Below, piece after piece: positions 25,061 to 33,243 of a stretch of 33,243 bases of DNA (its first letter is position 1; each line of letters starts with the position of its first letter). This DNA is from Dehalococcoidia bacterium (GTDB lineage: Bacteria; Chloroflexota; Dehalococcoidia; GIF9; UBA5629), in assembly GCA_007280145.1 (NCBI GenBank), contig QYPU01000022.1:1-33243 (forward strand), in the 5' to 3' direction. The notes below the pieces were generated by a model, which worked only from the letters and a program-made list of their open reading frames with translations, was not told where the DNA came from and did no database searches. The translations under genes were made by a program, and so were the position numbers.

Positions 25061-28000
25061 ATGATTGAGGTTAATGATTTTAATGCCATCCGTATTTCGC
25101 TTGCTTCACCAGAGCAGATTAGAAGCTGGTCTTATGGCGAGGTAACTGAGCCGGAAACAATCAATTATCGAACCCTAAGGCCAGAAAAGGACGGGCTTTT
25201 TTGTGAAAGGATCTTTGGGCCAACCAAAAATTACGAATGTTATTGTGGAAAGTATAAAAAGATACGCTATCGGGGCGTTACCTGTGATAGATGTGGAGTT
25301 ACGGTAGAGCATTCTAGAGTACGCCGGACGCGTATGGGCCATATCGAGTTGGCTACTCCTGTAGCTCATATTTGGTATGCTAAAGGAGTGCCCAGTCGAC
25401 TAGCGTTGCTTCTTGATATTTCTCCCCGGAACTTAGAGCGAGTCCTTTACTTCGCACGGTATATTATTATTTCGGTTGATGAAGCAGCGCGCCAGGGGAT
25501 AATTAAGCAACTTAAAGATAAGCTCTCTGAGCAAACTGCCGAACGAGAGCAGGTGATGGAGAATCAAGTTGCGGAGGTGGAAGCGGAAGCCCAATCGCAT
25601 CTGAAGCAGGAGACTTTGGAGAGAGCAAATGAATTGAGGCGCGGGTTCCTTGATGAAAAAGCTGGGCTTCGGGATGAAATACAGGCGAAGATAGCAGCTA
25701 TAGAAGACATCCAGCCACGAAGGCTTATTAGTGAGAGTCAATACCGAGAATTTAGACGGGGATACGGCGATTTTTTTGAAGCTGGCATGGGGGCTGAAGC
25801 TATTTTACGCATTCTCCAGGATAAGGATATTGATCCTGAGAAGCTACGCCGTGAACTTATTGAAGAGGTTCGATCCAGTTCAGGGCAACGTCGCAAGAAA
25901 GCTAGCAAGCGATTGCGGGTAGTTGAGGCTTTTTGGCGCAGTGGCAATAAGCCTGAGTGGATGATAGTGACTGTGCTTCCAGTGTTACCTCCAGAGCTTC
26001 GCCCTATAGTCCAATTGGACGGCGGCCGATTTGCTACCAGTGATCTTAACGACCTTTACCGACGGGTAATTAATCGCAATAATCGCCTCCGCCGGCTAAT
26101 CGATTTGGGAGCTCCGGAGATTATCATCTGCAATGAGAAACGTATGCTCCAAGAGGCTGTTGATTCGCTTATTGACAATGGGCGAAAGGGACGAGTGCCT
26201 ACAGTTGGTAGCAACCGTAAATTAAAATCACTGTCTGATATGCTTAGGGGCAAGCAAGGTCGTTTTCGCCAAAACCTTTTAGGGAAGCGAGTCGACTATA
26301 GTGGTCGTTCAGTTATTGTTGTTGGGCCTGAATTGAAACTCCACCAGTGTGGCCTGCCTAAGCATATGGCCCTGGAACTGTTCAAGCCTTTTGTTATGCA
26401 TCGCCTGATCGAGCAAGGTTATGCTCATAATATCAAGAGTGCTCGAAGACAGGTGGAGAGAGCTAGACCCGAGGTGTGGGATATTCTGGCAGAGGTGGTT
26501 AAAGAACGTCCGGTGTTACTTAACCGTGCGCCGACATTGCACCGACTAAGTATTCAGGCTTTTGAGCCTGTGCTTATTGATGGCAGTGCCATCCAATTTC
26601 ATCCTTTAGCATGTACTGCTTTTAATGCTGACTTTGATGGCGACCAAATGGCAGTTCATGTACCGCTTTCCCGGGCAGCGGTGAGAGAAGCCAGAGAACA
26701 AATGATTAGCACCCATAACATGTTACTGCCGAGTTGTGGTGAGCCGGTGATGACACCCACCTTGGATATTGTTCTGGGTTGTTATTATCTTACTAATATC
26801 AGGCCTAAGGCTAAGGGCGAAGGGCTGCTTTTCAGTGATTTTGAAGAGGCTAAGCTGGCCTATGAGTTGGGAGTTGTCAGCTTAGATGCTGAAATAGAGG
26901 TGAGAGCTGAGGATGTGGGTGCGCAGAGATTAAAGACTAGCGTTGGTCGGATTTTATTTAACGATGTTTTACCTCCTGAGTTTCGATTTTGTAATCAAAC
27001 GATGGGCAAAGCTGATTTGAAGCGTTTAGTGTCAGACTGCCACCGTTTGTTAGGGGATGCTTCTGTTGCTGTTATGCTTGACAATCTTAAGCAGCTAGGC
27101 TTTGAGTATGCTACCAAGTCGGGTACCACTATTGCTTCAAGTGATGTTGAGGTGCCCCGAAATAAAGCAAAGCTGCTTGAAGAAGGCGATGAGAAAGTCG
27201 CGGTTATTGAAAGCCAGTTTAAGCGGGGGCTAATCACCGACGACGAGCGCTATAACAGTGTTATTCAAGTTTGGACAGAGACTACAGATAAAATTACAGA
27301 GACTATTTCTCAATCGTTAGACCGCTATGGTGGACTCTATATGATGGCAACCTCGGGAGCGAAAGGAAATATTTCGCAGATTAGGCAAATGGCTGGTATG
27401 CGAGGTTTAATGACCGATCCGTCAGGGAGGATAATTGAGTTCCCTATTAAATCGAGCCTTCGCGAAGGACTCTCCGTAATGGAGTATTTCATGTCCACTC
27501 ATGGTGCTCGTAAGGGATTGGCTGATACTGCTTTGAGGACTTCAGATGCTGGTTATCTTACCCGCCGCCTTGTTGATGTGGCTCAAGATTTGATTATATC
27601 TCAAGAAGATTGTGGCACCGAAGAGGGTATTTGGCTGTTTGAGAAGGGGGAGAAGGGATTGTTAGCGTCCCTCTATGATCGTTTGGTTGGTCGTTTAGCT
27701 GCAGCCGACATTAGCGATCCAGCCACTGGTGAGCTCATTGTCTGTAGAAATGAAGAGATTGATGAGGAAAAGGCGAGGCGGATTACCGAGGCTGGCGTTA
27801 CCCAAGTATATGTGAGGTCGCCCCTTTGTTGTCATTCCCGACGGGGCATCTGCCAATACTGTTACGGACGTGACCTTGCTAGAAGAGGGTTAATACAACC
27901 TAGTGTTGCTGTAGGTATTATTGCTGCTCAAAGTATTGGAGAGCCGGGCACTCAGCTAACATTGCGCACTTTCCATACAGGTGGTGTGGCTGGGCTTGAT

Positions 28001-28999
28001 ATCACCAGTGGTTTACCTCGAGTAGAGGAATTATTTGAGGCTAGAGTGCCGAAAGGAGTGGCCATTATTTGTGAAATCGATGGCACTGCTGAGGTGATTG
28101 ATACTCAGGAAGTACGAAGAATTAGAGTTACCAGTTCTGAATCCTATCTGGATGAATATCCGTTGCCGCCAGAAACCGAGGTGCTTGTAGGCAATGGGGA
28201 ATGGGTCGAGGCTGGAACAAGACTTGCTACTTCGGTATCATCGTCGTCTGATGAGTCAGCTCCAGACCAAAAGTTAGCCGTTGTTGAAGAACACCCGGTG
28301 ATAGCTAGAGTTGCTGGTAGTGTAGTTATTGAGGACGGACATTTTTATATTCGGTATGAGGAAAGGGAAGAGCGAGAATATATAGTCCCGTCTGGAAATC
28401 ATATTCGCATTGAATCAGGCGATAAGGTGAAAGCCGGGGGCCAACTTATTGATGGGGCTGTCGATCCTCAAGATATTCTGCGCATTATGGGGAGAGAAGC
28501 AGTACAGCGACACCTGGTTGAGGAAGTGCAGAAGGTCTATCGGTCGCAGGGGGTAAATATAAACGACAAACATATTGAAATTATTACCCGCCAGATGCTC
28601 AGGCGAGTACGTGTCGAATCCCCCGGTGATACAGAGCTTCTATCTGGTGACTTAATTGACCGCTTCGACTACGAGAGCATAAATGCTAAGGTGTTAGCTG
28701 AAGGAGGTGAGCCAGCTACTGCCCAGACTGTCCTACTCGGTATTACCCGGGCTTCATTGGCGACAGATAGTTGGTTAGCTGCAGCCTCTTTCCAAGAGAC
28801 CACTCGAGTGCTTGCTAAGGCGTCAATTTGGGGAAAAACAGACAAGCTTCTTGGCTTAAAGGAGAATGTGATTATCGGCAGGCTTATTCCATCTCAGGTT
28901 TTATCCTTGACTGAGACTGAGGAAACTGAAGAGGTGACCCCGCAGCTAGATACCTCGATGTTGCTGGGGGAAGCACCCCCGGAAGTATCGCTTAGTTGA
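25061..28999 (+). CDS. rpoC: DNA-directed RNA polymerase subunit beta'
   Basis: A 1312-residue beta' subunit, complete. The N-terminal zinc site is CYCGKYKKIRYRGVTCDRCG near residue 63. The catalytic Mg site NADFDGDQMAVHVPLS is near residue 522. The second zinc site (CCHSRRGICQYCYGRDLARRG region) precedes the trigger-loop-adjacent blocks IGEPGTQLTLRTFHTGGVAG and LPRVEELFEAR. A coiled, charge-rich insertion lies at about residues 150-220 (EREQVMENQVAEVEAEAQSH and following), as in many Gram-positive and Chloroflexi beta' chains. GAGGG sits at ideal distance before the ATG, 9 bases after the rpoB stop. A strong hairpin terminator follows the gene. Confidence 0.98.
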   Translation: MIEVNDFNAIRISLASPEQIRSWSYGEVTEPETINYRTLRPEKDGLFCERIFGPTKNYECYCGKYKKIRYRGVTCDRCGVTVEHSRVRRTRMGHIELATPVAHIWYAKGVPSRLALLLDISPRNLERVLYFARYIIISVDEAARQGIIKQLKDKLSEQTAEREQVMENQVAEVEAEAQSHLKQETLERANELRRGFLDEKAGLRDEIQAKIAAIEDIQPRRLISESQYREFRRGYGDFFEAGMGAEAILRILQDKDIDPEKLRRELIEEVRSSSGQRRKKASKRLRVVEAFWRSGNKPEWMIVTVLPVLPPELRPIVQLDGGRFATSDLNDLYRRVINRNNRLRRLIDLGAPEIIICNEKRMLQEAVDSLIDNGRKGRVPTVGSNRKLKSLSDMLRGKQGRFRQNLLGKRVDYSGRSVIVVGPELKLHQCGLPKHMALELFKPFVMHRLIEQGYAHNIKSARRQVERARPEVWDILAEVVKERPVLLNRAPTLHRLSIQAFEPVLIDGSAIQFHPLACTAFNADFDGDQMAVHVPLSRAAVREAREQMISTHNMLLPSCGEPVMTPTLDIVLGCYYLTNIRPKAKGEGLLFSDFEEAKLAYELGVVSLDAEIEVRAEDVGAQRLKTSVGRILFNDVLPPEFRFCNQTMGKADLKRLVSDCHRLLGDASVAVMLDNLKQLGFEYATKSGTTIASSDVEVPRNKAKLLEEGDEKVAVIESQFKRGLITDDERYNSVIQVWTETTDKITETISQSLDRYGGLYMMATSGAKGNISQIRQMAGMRGLMTDPSGRIIEFPIKSSLREGLSVMEYFMSTHGARKGLADTALRTSDAGYLTRRLVDVAQDLIISQEDCGTEEGIWLFEKGEKGLLASLYDRLVGRLAAADISDPATGELIVCRNEEIDEEKARRITEAGVTQVYVRSPLCCHSRRGICQYCYGRDLARRGLIQPSVAVGIIAAQSIGEPGTQLTLRTFHTGGVAGLDITSGLPRVEELFEARVPKGVAIICEIDGTAEVIDTQEVRRIRVTSSESYLDEYPLPPETEVLVGNGEWVEAGTRLATSVSSSSDESAPDQKLAVVEEHPVIARVAGSVVIEDGHFYIRYEEREEREYIVPSGNHIRIESGDKVKAGGQLIDGAVDPQDILRIMGREAVQRHLVEEVQKVYRSQGVNINDKHIEIITRQMLRRVRVESPGDTELLSGDLIDRFDYESINAKVLAEGGEPATAQTVLLGITRASLATDSWLAAASFQETTRVLAKASIWGKTDKLLGLKENVIIGRLIPSQVLSLTETEETEEVTPQLDTSMLLGEAPPEVSLS

Positions 29000-29046
29000 A
29001 CTAGAGTTGAGGAAATTTAACTATATTCAAAATTGAAGCTGAGGTT

Positions 29047-29080
29047 AGAAGAATCCCCGCCACATGGCGGGGATTCTTCT
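29047..29080 (+). terminator. Hairpin terminator after rpoC
   Basis: A perfect 15-bp inverted repeat, AGAAGAATCCCCGCC (29047-29061) and GGCGGGGATTCTTCT (29066-29080), with the four-base loop ACAT. The stem is GC-rich at the top; only a short, interrupted T-rich stretch follows, so termination may be assisted. Confidence 0.8.
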
Positions 29081-29119
29081 GTTAATTGTCATCAGCTTTT
29101 ATTTGCTAGCACTGGGTTG

Positions 29120-29128
29120 TGATATAAT
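29120..29128 (+). promoter_or_regulatory. Extended -10 promoter for ruvB
   Basis: TGATATAAT combines a TGn extension with a consensus -10 hexamer (29123-29128). No good -35 hexamer lies 16-18 bases upstream, which is common for extended -10 promoters. Start near 29135, about 23 bases before the ruvB ATG. Confidence 0.55.
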
Positions 29129-29157
29129 TTTAGTAAGTTTTATTTGGTTTTTTAACG

Positions 29158-30198
29158 ATGCGAGATAGAGAGGTAGCAACACGGATAATATCGGGTAAGC
29201 CCAGCACTGAGGATGTTTCTCTGGATTCTAACCTTCGGCCAAAGCACCTGATTGATTTTATCGGGCAAGATAAGGTCAAAGGTAACCTTGAAATAGCTAT
29301 TGTTGCTGCTCAAAAACGTGGAGAGGCATTAGACCATGTTCTCCTTTACGGGCCACCTGGCTTAGGAAAAACTACATTAGCCTATATTATCGCTGTTGAA
29401 ATGGGGGTCAATATTAAAGTTAGCTCGGGTCCAGCAATAGAGCGTCCGGGGGACTTGGCAGCTATCTTAACTAACCTGCAAAGAGGTGATATCCTTTTTA
29501 TTGATGAGATTCATCGACTTAGCCGAGTGGTAGAAGAAATTCTTTATCCGGCAATGGAAGATTTTGCTATAGATATAGTTCTTGGTAAAGGCCCGGGAGC
29601 CAGAAGTCTGCGCTTAAAGCTACCTCGTTTTACCCTGATTGGAGCTACTACCCGCTATGCTTTAATGAGTTCTCCTTTGAGAGACAGATTTGGTGCTACT
29701 TATCGTCTTGATTTCTATGATGAACTGGCCATAGAGACAATATTAAGACGCTCATCAAGTATTCTTAGTATAGAGGTAAAGGAAGCTGGTTTTAGCCAGA
29801 TTGCCTGCCGGGCTCGAGGAACACCACGGGTAGCTAATCGACTTCTAAGACGAGTGCGTGACTATGCTCAGGTGATGGCAAACGGAGTGGTTACCGAATC
29901 TGTGGCCATTGAGGCGCTTTCTAAGCTGGAGATTGACCACCTTGGTTTGGATGAGATAGACCATAAGGTTCTGCATACTATAATTGAAAAGTTTGATGGC
30001 GGGCCAGTTGGTCTTGATACTATTGCTGCTTCTATCAATGAGGAAGCAGATACTATAATGGACGTTTATGAACCTTACCTCCTTCAACTAGGGTTCCTGG
30101 ACCGGACACCTCGAGGTAGAGTAGCTACTAGACTTGCCTGTGAACACTTAGGGGTTGCTTATAAAAAAGGACAGTCATCTCAGGCAAACTTGTGGTAA
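29158..30198 (+). CDS. ruvB: Holliday junction branch migration helicase RuvB
   Basis: A 346-residue AAA+ motor that drives branch migration of Holliday junctions with RuvA. The N-terminal LRPKHLIDFIGQDKVKGNL block is followed by Walker A GPPGLGKTT near residue 65, Walker B ILFIDEIHRLS near residue 114, sensor block LIGATTRYALMSSPLRDRFG containing the arginine finger region, and the C-terminal winged helix (LDRTPRGRVATRLA). No ribosome site is obvious before ATG 29158. ruvA and ruvC are not adjacent; ruvB stands alone here between rpoC and a nuclease gene. Confidence 0.97.
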   Translation: MRDREVATRIISGKPSTEDVSLDSNLRPKHLIDFIGQDKVKGNLEIAIVAAQKRGEALDHVLLYGPPGLGKTTLAYIIAVEMGVNIKVSSGPAIERPGDLAAILTNLQRGDILFIDEIHRLSRVVEEILYPAMEDFAIDIVLGKGPGARSLRLKLPRFTLIGATTRYALMSSPLRDRFGATYRLDFYDELAIETILRRSSSILSIEVKEAGFSQIACRARGTPRVANRLLRRVRDYAQVMANGVVTESVAIEALSKLEIDHLGLDEIDHKVLHTIIEKFDGGPVGLDTIAASINEEADTIMDVYEPYLLQLGFLDRTPRGRVATRLACEHLGVAYKKGQSSQANLW

Positions 30199-30278
30199 AG
30201 GTTATCGGAAGTCTTTTCCTCTTTGTGTGCGTTGTGCTGCTTCCATGGCAAGTTGTCGTTGAGACCAGGGGGCTTTAG
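30192..30278 (+). CDS. Tiny hydrophobic ORF overlapping the ruvB end
   Basis: A 28-codon GTG-started frame overlapping the last codons of ruvB. The product (MVKVIGSLFLFVCVVLLPWQ, then VVETRGL) would be a single membrane-spanning peptide. No ribosome site separate from ruvB can be seen, so it would depend on translational coupling. It may instead be the 5' relic of a larger membrane protein gene. The rest of the 200-base gap to the nuclease gene shows nothing clear, only a lone TTGACA near 30300 without a -10 partner. Confidence 0.25.
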   Translation: MVKVIGSLFLFVCVVLLPWQVVVETRGL

Positions 30279-30401
30279 GCCACGATTTAAAGCCGATGTG
30301 TTGACAGAGCTATTGCCTGCTGGAAAAGCTTACCCTTTATTGCCCCCAGCACCATAGTGCATTTACAGCTGGTAGGAAAGATGTGTTAAGCTGGAAGTAT
30401 G

Positions 30402-30839
30402 ATGAGCCCTAGAAGTAAAATTATTATCTTGCTTCTCTTGACTACTTTGCTGCTACTAGCTTGCCAACAGCCACCTGGGGTGGCTAAAGTAACTCAGGTT
30501 ATTGATGGCGATACTATTGTCATTGAGGGTGGTTATCATGTGCGTTATGTTGGCATTGATGCTCCGGAGAAGGATGAGTCCTACTACTTAGAAGCAAAGC
30601 AGGCAAATGAGGAACTAGTGGAAGGCAAAAAGGTTAGGTTGGAGAAAGACATTTCAAATAAAGATAAATATGGAAGGCTGCTACGCTATGTTTATGTTGA
30701 CGGCACCTTTGTTAATGCCGAGATGGTAAGACAGGGCTATGCTTGTGCTAAAGCTTATCTACCTGATGTTAAATATCAGGTCTATTTAGAGGCGATGGAA
30801 AAAGAGGCTAGACAGGCAAAAAAGGGAAGCTGGAGGTGA
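30402..30839 (+). CDS. Thermonuclease (SNase)-family lipoprotein
   Basis: A 145-residue secreted nuclease. The N-terminal hydrophobic stretch ends with lipobox LLAC, cysteine 21, so it should be anchored outside the membrane. The OB-fold nuclease domain keeps the staphylococcal-nuclease-type active residues: DGDT (D35, D37), R48 in VRYVGIDAPE with D53 and E56, and R92 in DKYGRLLRYV. It should hydrolyse DNA or RNA with Ca2+, perhaps for nutrient scavenging. ATG 30402 is preferred over ATG 30399 because GGAAG is too close to the latter. The convergent neighbour on the other strand ends 100 bases downstream. Confidence 0.9.
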   Translation: MSPRSKIIILLLLTTLLLLACQQPPGVAKVTQVIDGDTIVIEGGYHVRYVGIDAPEKDESYYLEAKQANEELVEGKKVRLEKDISNKDKYGRLLRYVYVDGTFVNAEMVRQGYACAKAYLPDVKYQVYLEAMEKEARQAKKGSWR

Positions 30840-30939
30840 AAATAGTCCTTTTCTTTCTTAGGTTTTTGGTTTTGATGATTGGTTTAGTTGATAAGAAGTG
30901 CAAAATCTGGTTTATCCGTCCAGTTTTAGCGAGTTGCAA

Positions 30940-31827
30940 TTAACTTTCTCTTATCCTGCGTTCTATCAATGCCGGCCCAAGAAAAAGAAACAAGGACAGC
31001 AAAATTAGAAGTAGCCAAGTCCAGAAATTGATGGCATTCTCGGTAGCTGAAGCTACTATTGCCAAAACTAGAATTTCAAGGGTTAACAGAGCGCTAGCTT
31101 TAGCCCAGCGTTGTCTGATACGAATGAAAATTGCCACAGTTACTGCCAATGCCATGAAACTCAAAGCGATCCATGGAGCAATCCCATAAAGATGTTCATA
31201 CCACGGGAGCCTTTCCCCTATTCCTAACGTTAATATCCAGCTTAACACTATAGGAATAGGAAGCAACATTAATGATGCAAACAACCAGTCCTTTTTTATA
31301 ATTTGTTTGGTTAGCAAAGCTAGGACAATTATGGCTAGAGGGGCGTAGGCAACAGCTGCAAACCATGTCCAGCCACCAGGTAAGTAAATCAATAGAATAC
31401 CAATAGCTATTACTGGCATCAGGCAATAACCTAGCCAGGGGAATAGCCATATTGGTTTGCTGTGACACCAGCCGTAGATAACGACACCAATGACTGCGAT
31501 TAAAATACCTGCTAACCAGGTTGCGCTTTGCCAGCAGTGCAAAGCGAAGAGTGCGGCAATCAGAAGATGGGGTAAAGCGGCAAATAGAGCTTGCCGCCAG
31601 CTGCCCTGGCTGTATACTTCATATATTTGCCGAGCAATAAGTTGGGGAGAGCCCAGAAGCTGTGCCGCAAGTCCGCTTACATCTTCTTCAGATAGCCCAG
31701 ATTCTCTTAATTCCTGGCTTTTATCCTCGAGGTGTGCTTGGAGTTCTCGCATCACATCGCTTTCAGTTGTAGGATCAAGCCTCAGGTAACCTTTGAACCT
31801 GTCCAGGTAGTTTAACTGGGTTGTCAT
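30940..31827 (-). CDS. Membrane protein with HAAS-like N-terminal domain, PadR partner
   Basis: A 295-residue protein. The first ~75 residues form a soluble helical region (FKGYLRLDPTTESDVMRELQ; LEDKSQELRESGLSEEDV; AAQLLGSPQLIARQIYEVY) of the HAAS/DUF1700 kind typically encoded beside PadR regulators. About eight hydrophobic segments follow. It probably acts as a membrane-bound signalling partner or target of the PadR protein; this is family knowledge, not proof. An upstream GTG at 31842 would overlap the PadR gene by 8 bases; ATG 31827 with a nearby AGG is slightly preferred. The ligand or stress sensed is unknown. Confidence 0.8.
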   Translation of the reverse strand: MTTQLNYLDRFKGYLRLDPTTESDVMRELQAHLEDKSQELRESGLSEEDVSGLAAQLLGSPQLIARQIYEVYSQGSWRQALFAALPHLLIAALFALHCWQSATWLAGILIAVIGVVIYGWCHSKPIWLFPWLGYCLMPVIAIGILLIYLPGGWTWFAAVAYAPLAIIVLALLTKQIIKKDWLFASLMLLPIPIVLSWILTLGIGERLPWYEHLYGIAPWIALSFMALAVTVAIFIRIRQRWAKASALLTLEILVLAIVASATENAINFWTWLLLILLSLFLFLGPALIERRIRES

Positions 31828-31834
31828 TGTCCTG

Positions 31835-32170
31835 TTAGCCACTTGCTGGTTGTATAACTAAGTCCATGGCAGCAGAAAAATTTTGCCATACCGTTAATCT
31901 CTCAGTCAAGGCTTTCTGCCCCTTTTGTGTTATATAGTAATAGCGTCTTTCCTGCCCGGTTGGTAATCTTTGCCATTTACCTTGAATAACCCCAGCTTTC
32001 TCCAGACGGTGAAGAGCCGGATAAAGAGTGCCTTCCTTGAACTGAAAATAGCCGTTGCTCCTTTTTTCTAGTTCTTTTATGATTTGGTAACCATACATTG
32101 GCTGGTAATTAATTAGCCAAAGAAGCAAGGAGTCAGTATTGCCCTTAAGTAATTCACGTCCGTAATTCAC
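31835..32170 (-). CDS. PadR-family transcriptional regulator
   Basis: A 111-residue winged-helix repressor. The PadR hallmarks are GNTDSLLLWLINYQPMYGYQ near the N-terminus, IIKELEKRS, FKEGTLYPALHRLEKAGVI and the wing RRYYYITQKGQKAL. The N-terminal stretch and short C-terminal helix fit the small PadR-s2 type. The start is GTG 32170, with GAGGTG at good distance. It is transcribed with the HAAS-type membrane gene downstream. An inverted repeat ATAGC-N7-GCTAT within its promoter is a possible autoregulatory site. Confidence 0.93.
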   Translation of the reverse strand: MNYGRELLKGNTDSLLLWLINYQPMYGYQIIKELEKRSNGYFQFKEGTLYPALHRLEKAGVIQGKWQRLPTGQERRYYYITQKGQKALTERLTVWQNFSAAMDLVIQPASG

Positions 32171-32204
32171 TTTGTCACCTCAGTAAGCTAAAATCTTTGT
32201 TTTA

Positions 32205-32233
32205 AGGATAGCATTAGCGGCTATTGCCGTCAA
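32205..32233 (-). promoter_or_regulatory. padR promoter with internal inverted repeat
   Basis: On the minus strand: TTGACG (32228-32233), 17-nt spacer, TATCCT (32205-32210). The inverted repeat ATAGC (32208-32212) / GCTAT (32220-32224) overlaps the -10 and spacer and is a candidate operator. Confidence 0.6.
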
Positions 32234-32247
32234 ATGTGCGGCTTTAA

Positions 32248-32276
32248 TTGACAAAAAATATTTTTGGTTGTATATT
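32248..32276 (+). promoter_or_regulatory. 5S rRNA promoter
   Basis: TTGACA (32248-32253), 17-nt AT-rich spacer, TATATT (32271-32276), 34 bases before the 5S gene. It is arranged back to back with the padR promoter; the two -35 hexamers are 14 bases apart. Confidence 0.75.
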
Positions 32277-32309
32277 TAGTAGTAGCCTGTATTATAGTTC
32301 AATTCTAAT

Positions 32310-32429
32310 CCTCTGGTGGTTAGAGCGAGGTGGAACCACCCGTTCACATCCCGAACACGGAAGTGAAACGCCTCAGCGCAGACGATACTAGGGGGGCAAC
32401 TCTTTGGGAAAATATGCCACTGCCAGAGG
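32310..32429 (+). rRNA. rrf: 5S ribosomal RNA
   Basis: About 120 bases with the 5S secondary structure. The ends CCTCTGG and CCAGAGG pair as helix I. The internal conserved core ACCCGTTCACATCCCGAACA and GAAGTGAAACGCC is intact, followed by GGGGGGCAACTCTTTGGGA and the return strand. No 23S or 16S gene lies on either side, and it has its own promoter, so it is an unlinked 5S gene. No clear T-rich terminator follows; the 142 bases to clpC show no definite promoter. Confidence 0.96.
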
Positions 32430-32571
32430 CTTTTAAGAACCTAGTAGAGCCAGGCTCGTTGTAGTGTACAGAATTTCATAAGTGTTTTGATTTAGCAAGC
32501 TGGATATTACGTGATTTAAATGTGTGGAGATAGATTGAAGCTAGTAGAGGATGTAAAGACTGGGGGTAAAT

Positions 32572-33243
32572 ATGGCTAGCAGGTTTGAGAAGTTTTCAGA
32601 GCGGGCTCGCCGATCTCTGACCCGAGCGCAGGAAGAAGCCCAGCATTTTGGGCACAATTATATTGATACTGAGCATATATTGCTGGGCTTGGTAGCTGAA
32701 GAGGAAGGTGTAGCTAGTAAGGTTTTAAATAACTTAGGTGTGTCAGCAAGCAAGATACGAGCAGCGGTGGAGTTTGTGATAGGGCGGGGAGAAAGAGCGA
32801 GCATCGGTGAAGTTGGGCTTACCCCTCGGGCAAAGAGGGTTATTGAGCTTGCAGTGGATGAGGCACGCCGTCTTAACCATAATTACATTGGCACTGAGCA
32901 TCTTTTATTAGGCCTGCTACGTGAACGTGAGGGAGCAGCCGTCGGAGTTCTGGATAGCTTTGGTATTACACTAGAGCGAGTACAAACTGAGATCGACACC
33001 CTTCTAAGCCAAGGTGCATCTCAGCCCCATGCTGCTGCTCGAGGTACGGCTCGAACACCAGTTTTGGACCAACTTGGTATTGATTTAACCTCTGCAGCTC
33101 GAGCTGGCAAGCTCGATCCTGTCATTGACCGCGATAAAGAGATTGAGCGAGTGATTCAGATACTTAGTCGTCGTACTAAAAATAATCCAGCACTTATAGG
33201 TGAACCGGGTGTTGGCAAAACAGCGGTTGTAGAGGGTTTGGCA
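32572..33243 (+). CDS. clpC: ATP-dependent Clp protease ATPase subunit ClpC, 5' part
   Basis: The first 224 residues of a ClpC-type Hsp100 unfoldase, open to the window end. The double Clp-N repeat is visible (FEKFSERARRSLTRAQEEAQ; HNYIDTEHILLGLVAEEEGVA and HNYIGTEHLLLGLLREREGAA). The D1 AAA domain begins with LDQLGIDLTSAARAGKLDPV and KEIERVIQILSRRTKNNPAL, leading to Walker A GEPGVGKTA near residue 210. The ATG follows GGGGGT at good distance. In a ClpCP protease it unfolds substrates for ClpP. No CtsR or CIRCE-type heat-shock operator could be seen upstream. Confidence 0.96.
   Translation, partial: MASRFEKFSERARRSLTRAQEEAQHFGHNYIDTEHILLGLVAEEEGVASKVLNNLGVSASKIRAAVEFVIGRGERASIGEVGLTPRAKRVIELAVDEARRLNHNYIGTEHLLLGLLREREGAAVGVLDSFGITLERVQTEIDTLLSQGASQPHAAARGTARTPVLDQLGIDLTSAARAGKLDPVIDRDKEIERVIQILSRRTKNNPALIGEPGVGKTAVVEGLA

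Overview
The window reads as a piece of the chromosome of a strictly anaerobic, fermentative or syntrophic bacterium. Low-redox 2-oxoacid:ferredoxin chemistry, a Na+-pumping decarboxylase subunit, a stand-alone 5S rRNA gene and the character of RpoB/RpoC fit a member of the Dehalococcoidia (Chloroflexota). That placement is an inference from remembered family features, not from a search. No transposase, phage gene or CRISPR array was seen.

Region 1 (1-2421, + strand) holds the 3' end of a Na+-translocating decarboxylase beta subunit, then a CBS-pair protein overlapping a CPA2-type cation/proton antiporter. Region 2 (2456-8773, + strand) is bracketed by tRNA-Arg(CCG) and tRNA-Pro(TGG). It is a six-gene redox cluster: a three-gene 2-oxoacid:ferredoxin oxidoreductase (gamma-delta fusion, alpha, beta) followed by NuoE-, NuoF- and NuoG-like subunits. 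The last three resemble HydC, HydB and only the N-terminus of HydA, so the diaphorase of a trimeric hydrogenase is present without the hydrogenase. I read the set as a 2-oxoacid:NAD(P)+ (or bifurcating) complex. Region 3 (8802-10177, - strand) is an SOS-type operon, lexA - DUF6504-like protein - zinc-ribbon protein, with a promoter and a Bacillus-type LexA box.

Region 4 (10454-14149, - strand) encodes indolepyruvate:ferredoxin oxidoreductase (iorA, iorB) preceded by an FrhB/FdhB-type iron-sulfur flavoprotein. Region 5 (14196-21110, - strand) is a catabolic operon under an IclR regulator: ornithine-cyclodeaminase-like dehydrogenase, TRAP transporter (P, Q, M subunits) and opine dehydrogenase, followed by a small ORF and a decayed-looking reading frame. 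A near-consensus promoter is followed directly by three GTTCT-type half-sites, the arrangement known for some IclR-family operators. A plausible flow is import of an opine or related imino acid, NAD-linked cleavage to an amino acid and a 2-oxoacid, and oxidation of the 2-oxoacid by the Ior or Por enzymes.

Region 6 (21146-33243) is housekeeping: rpoB and rpoC with a consensus promoter, a structured leader and a strong terminator; ruvB; a thermonuclease-like lipoprotein; a PadR regulator with its HAAS-type membrane partner (- strand); an isolated 5S rRNA gene with its own promoter; and the 5' part of clpC, cut by the window end.
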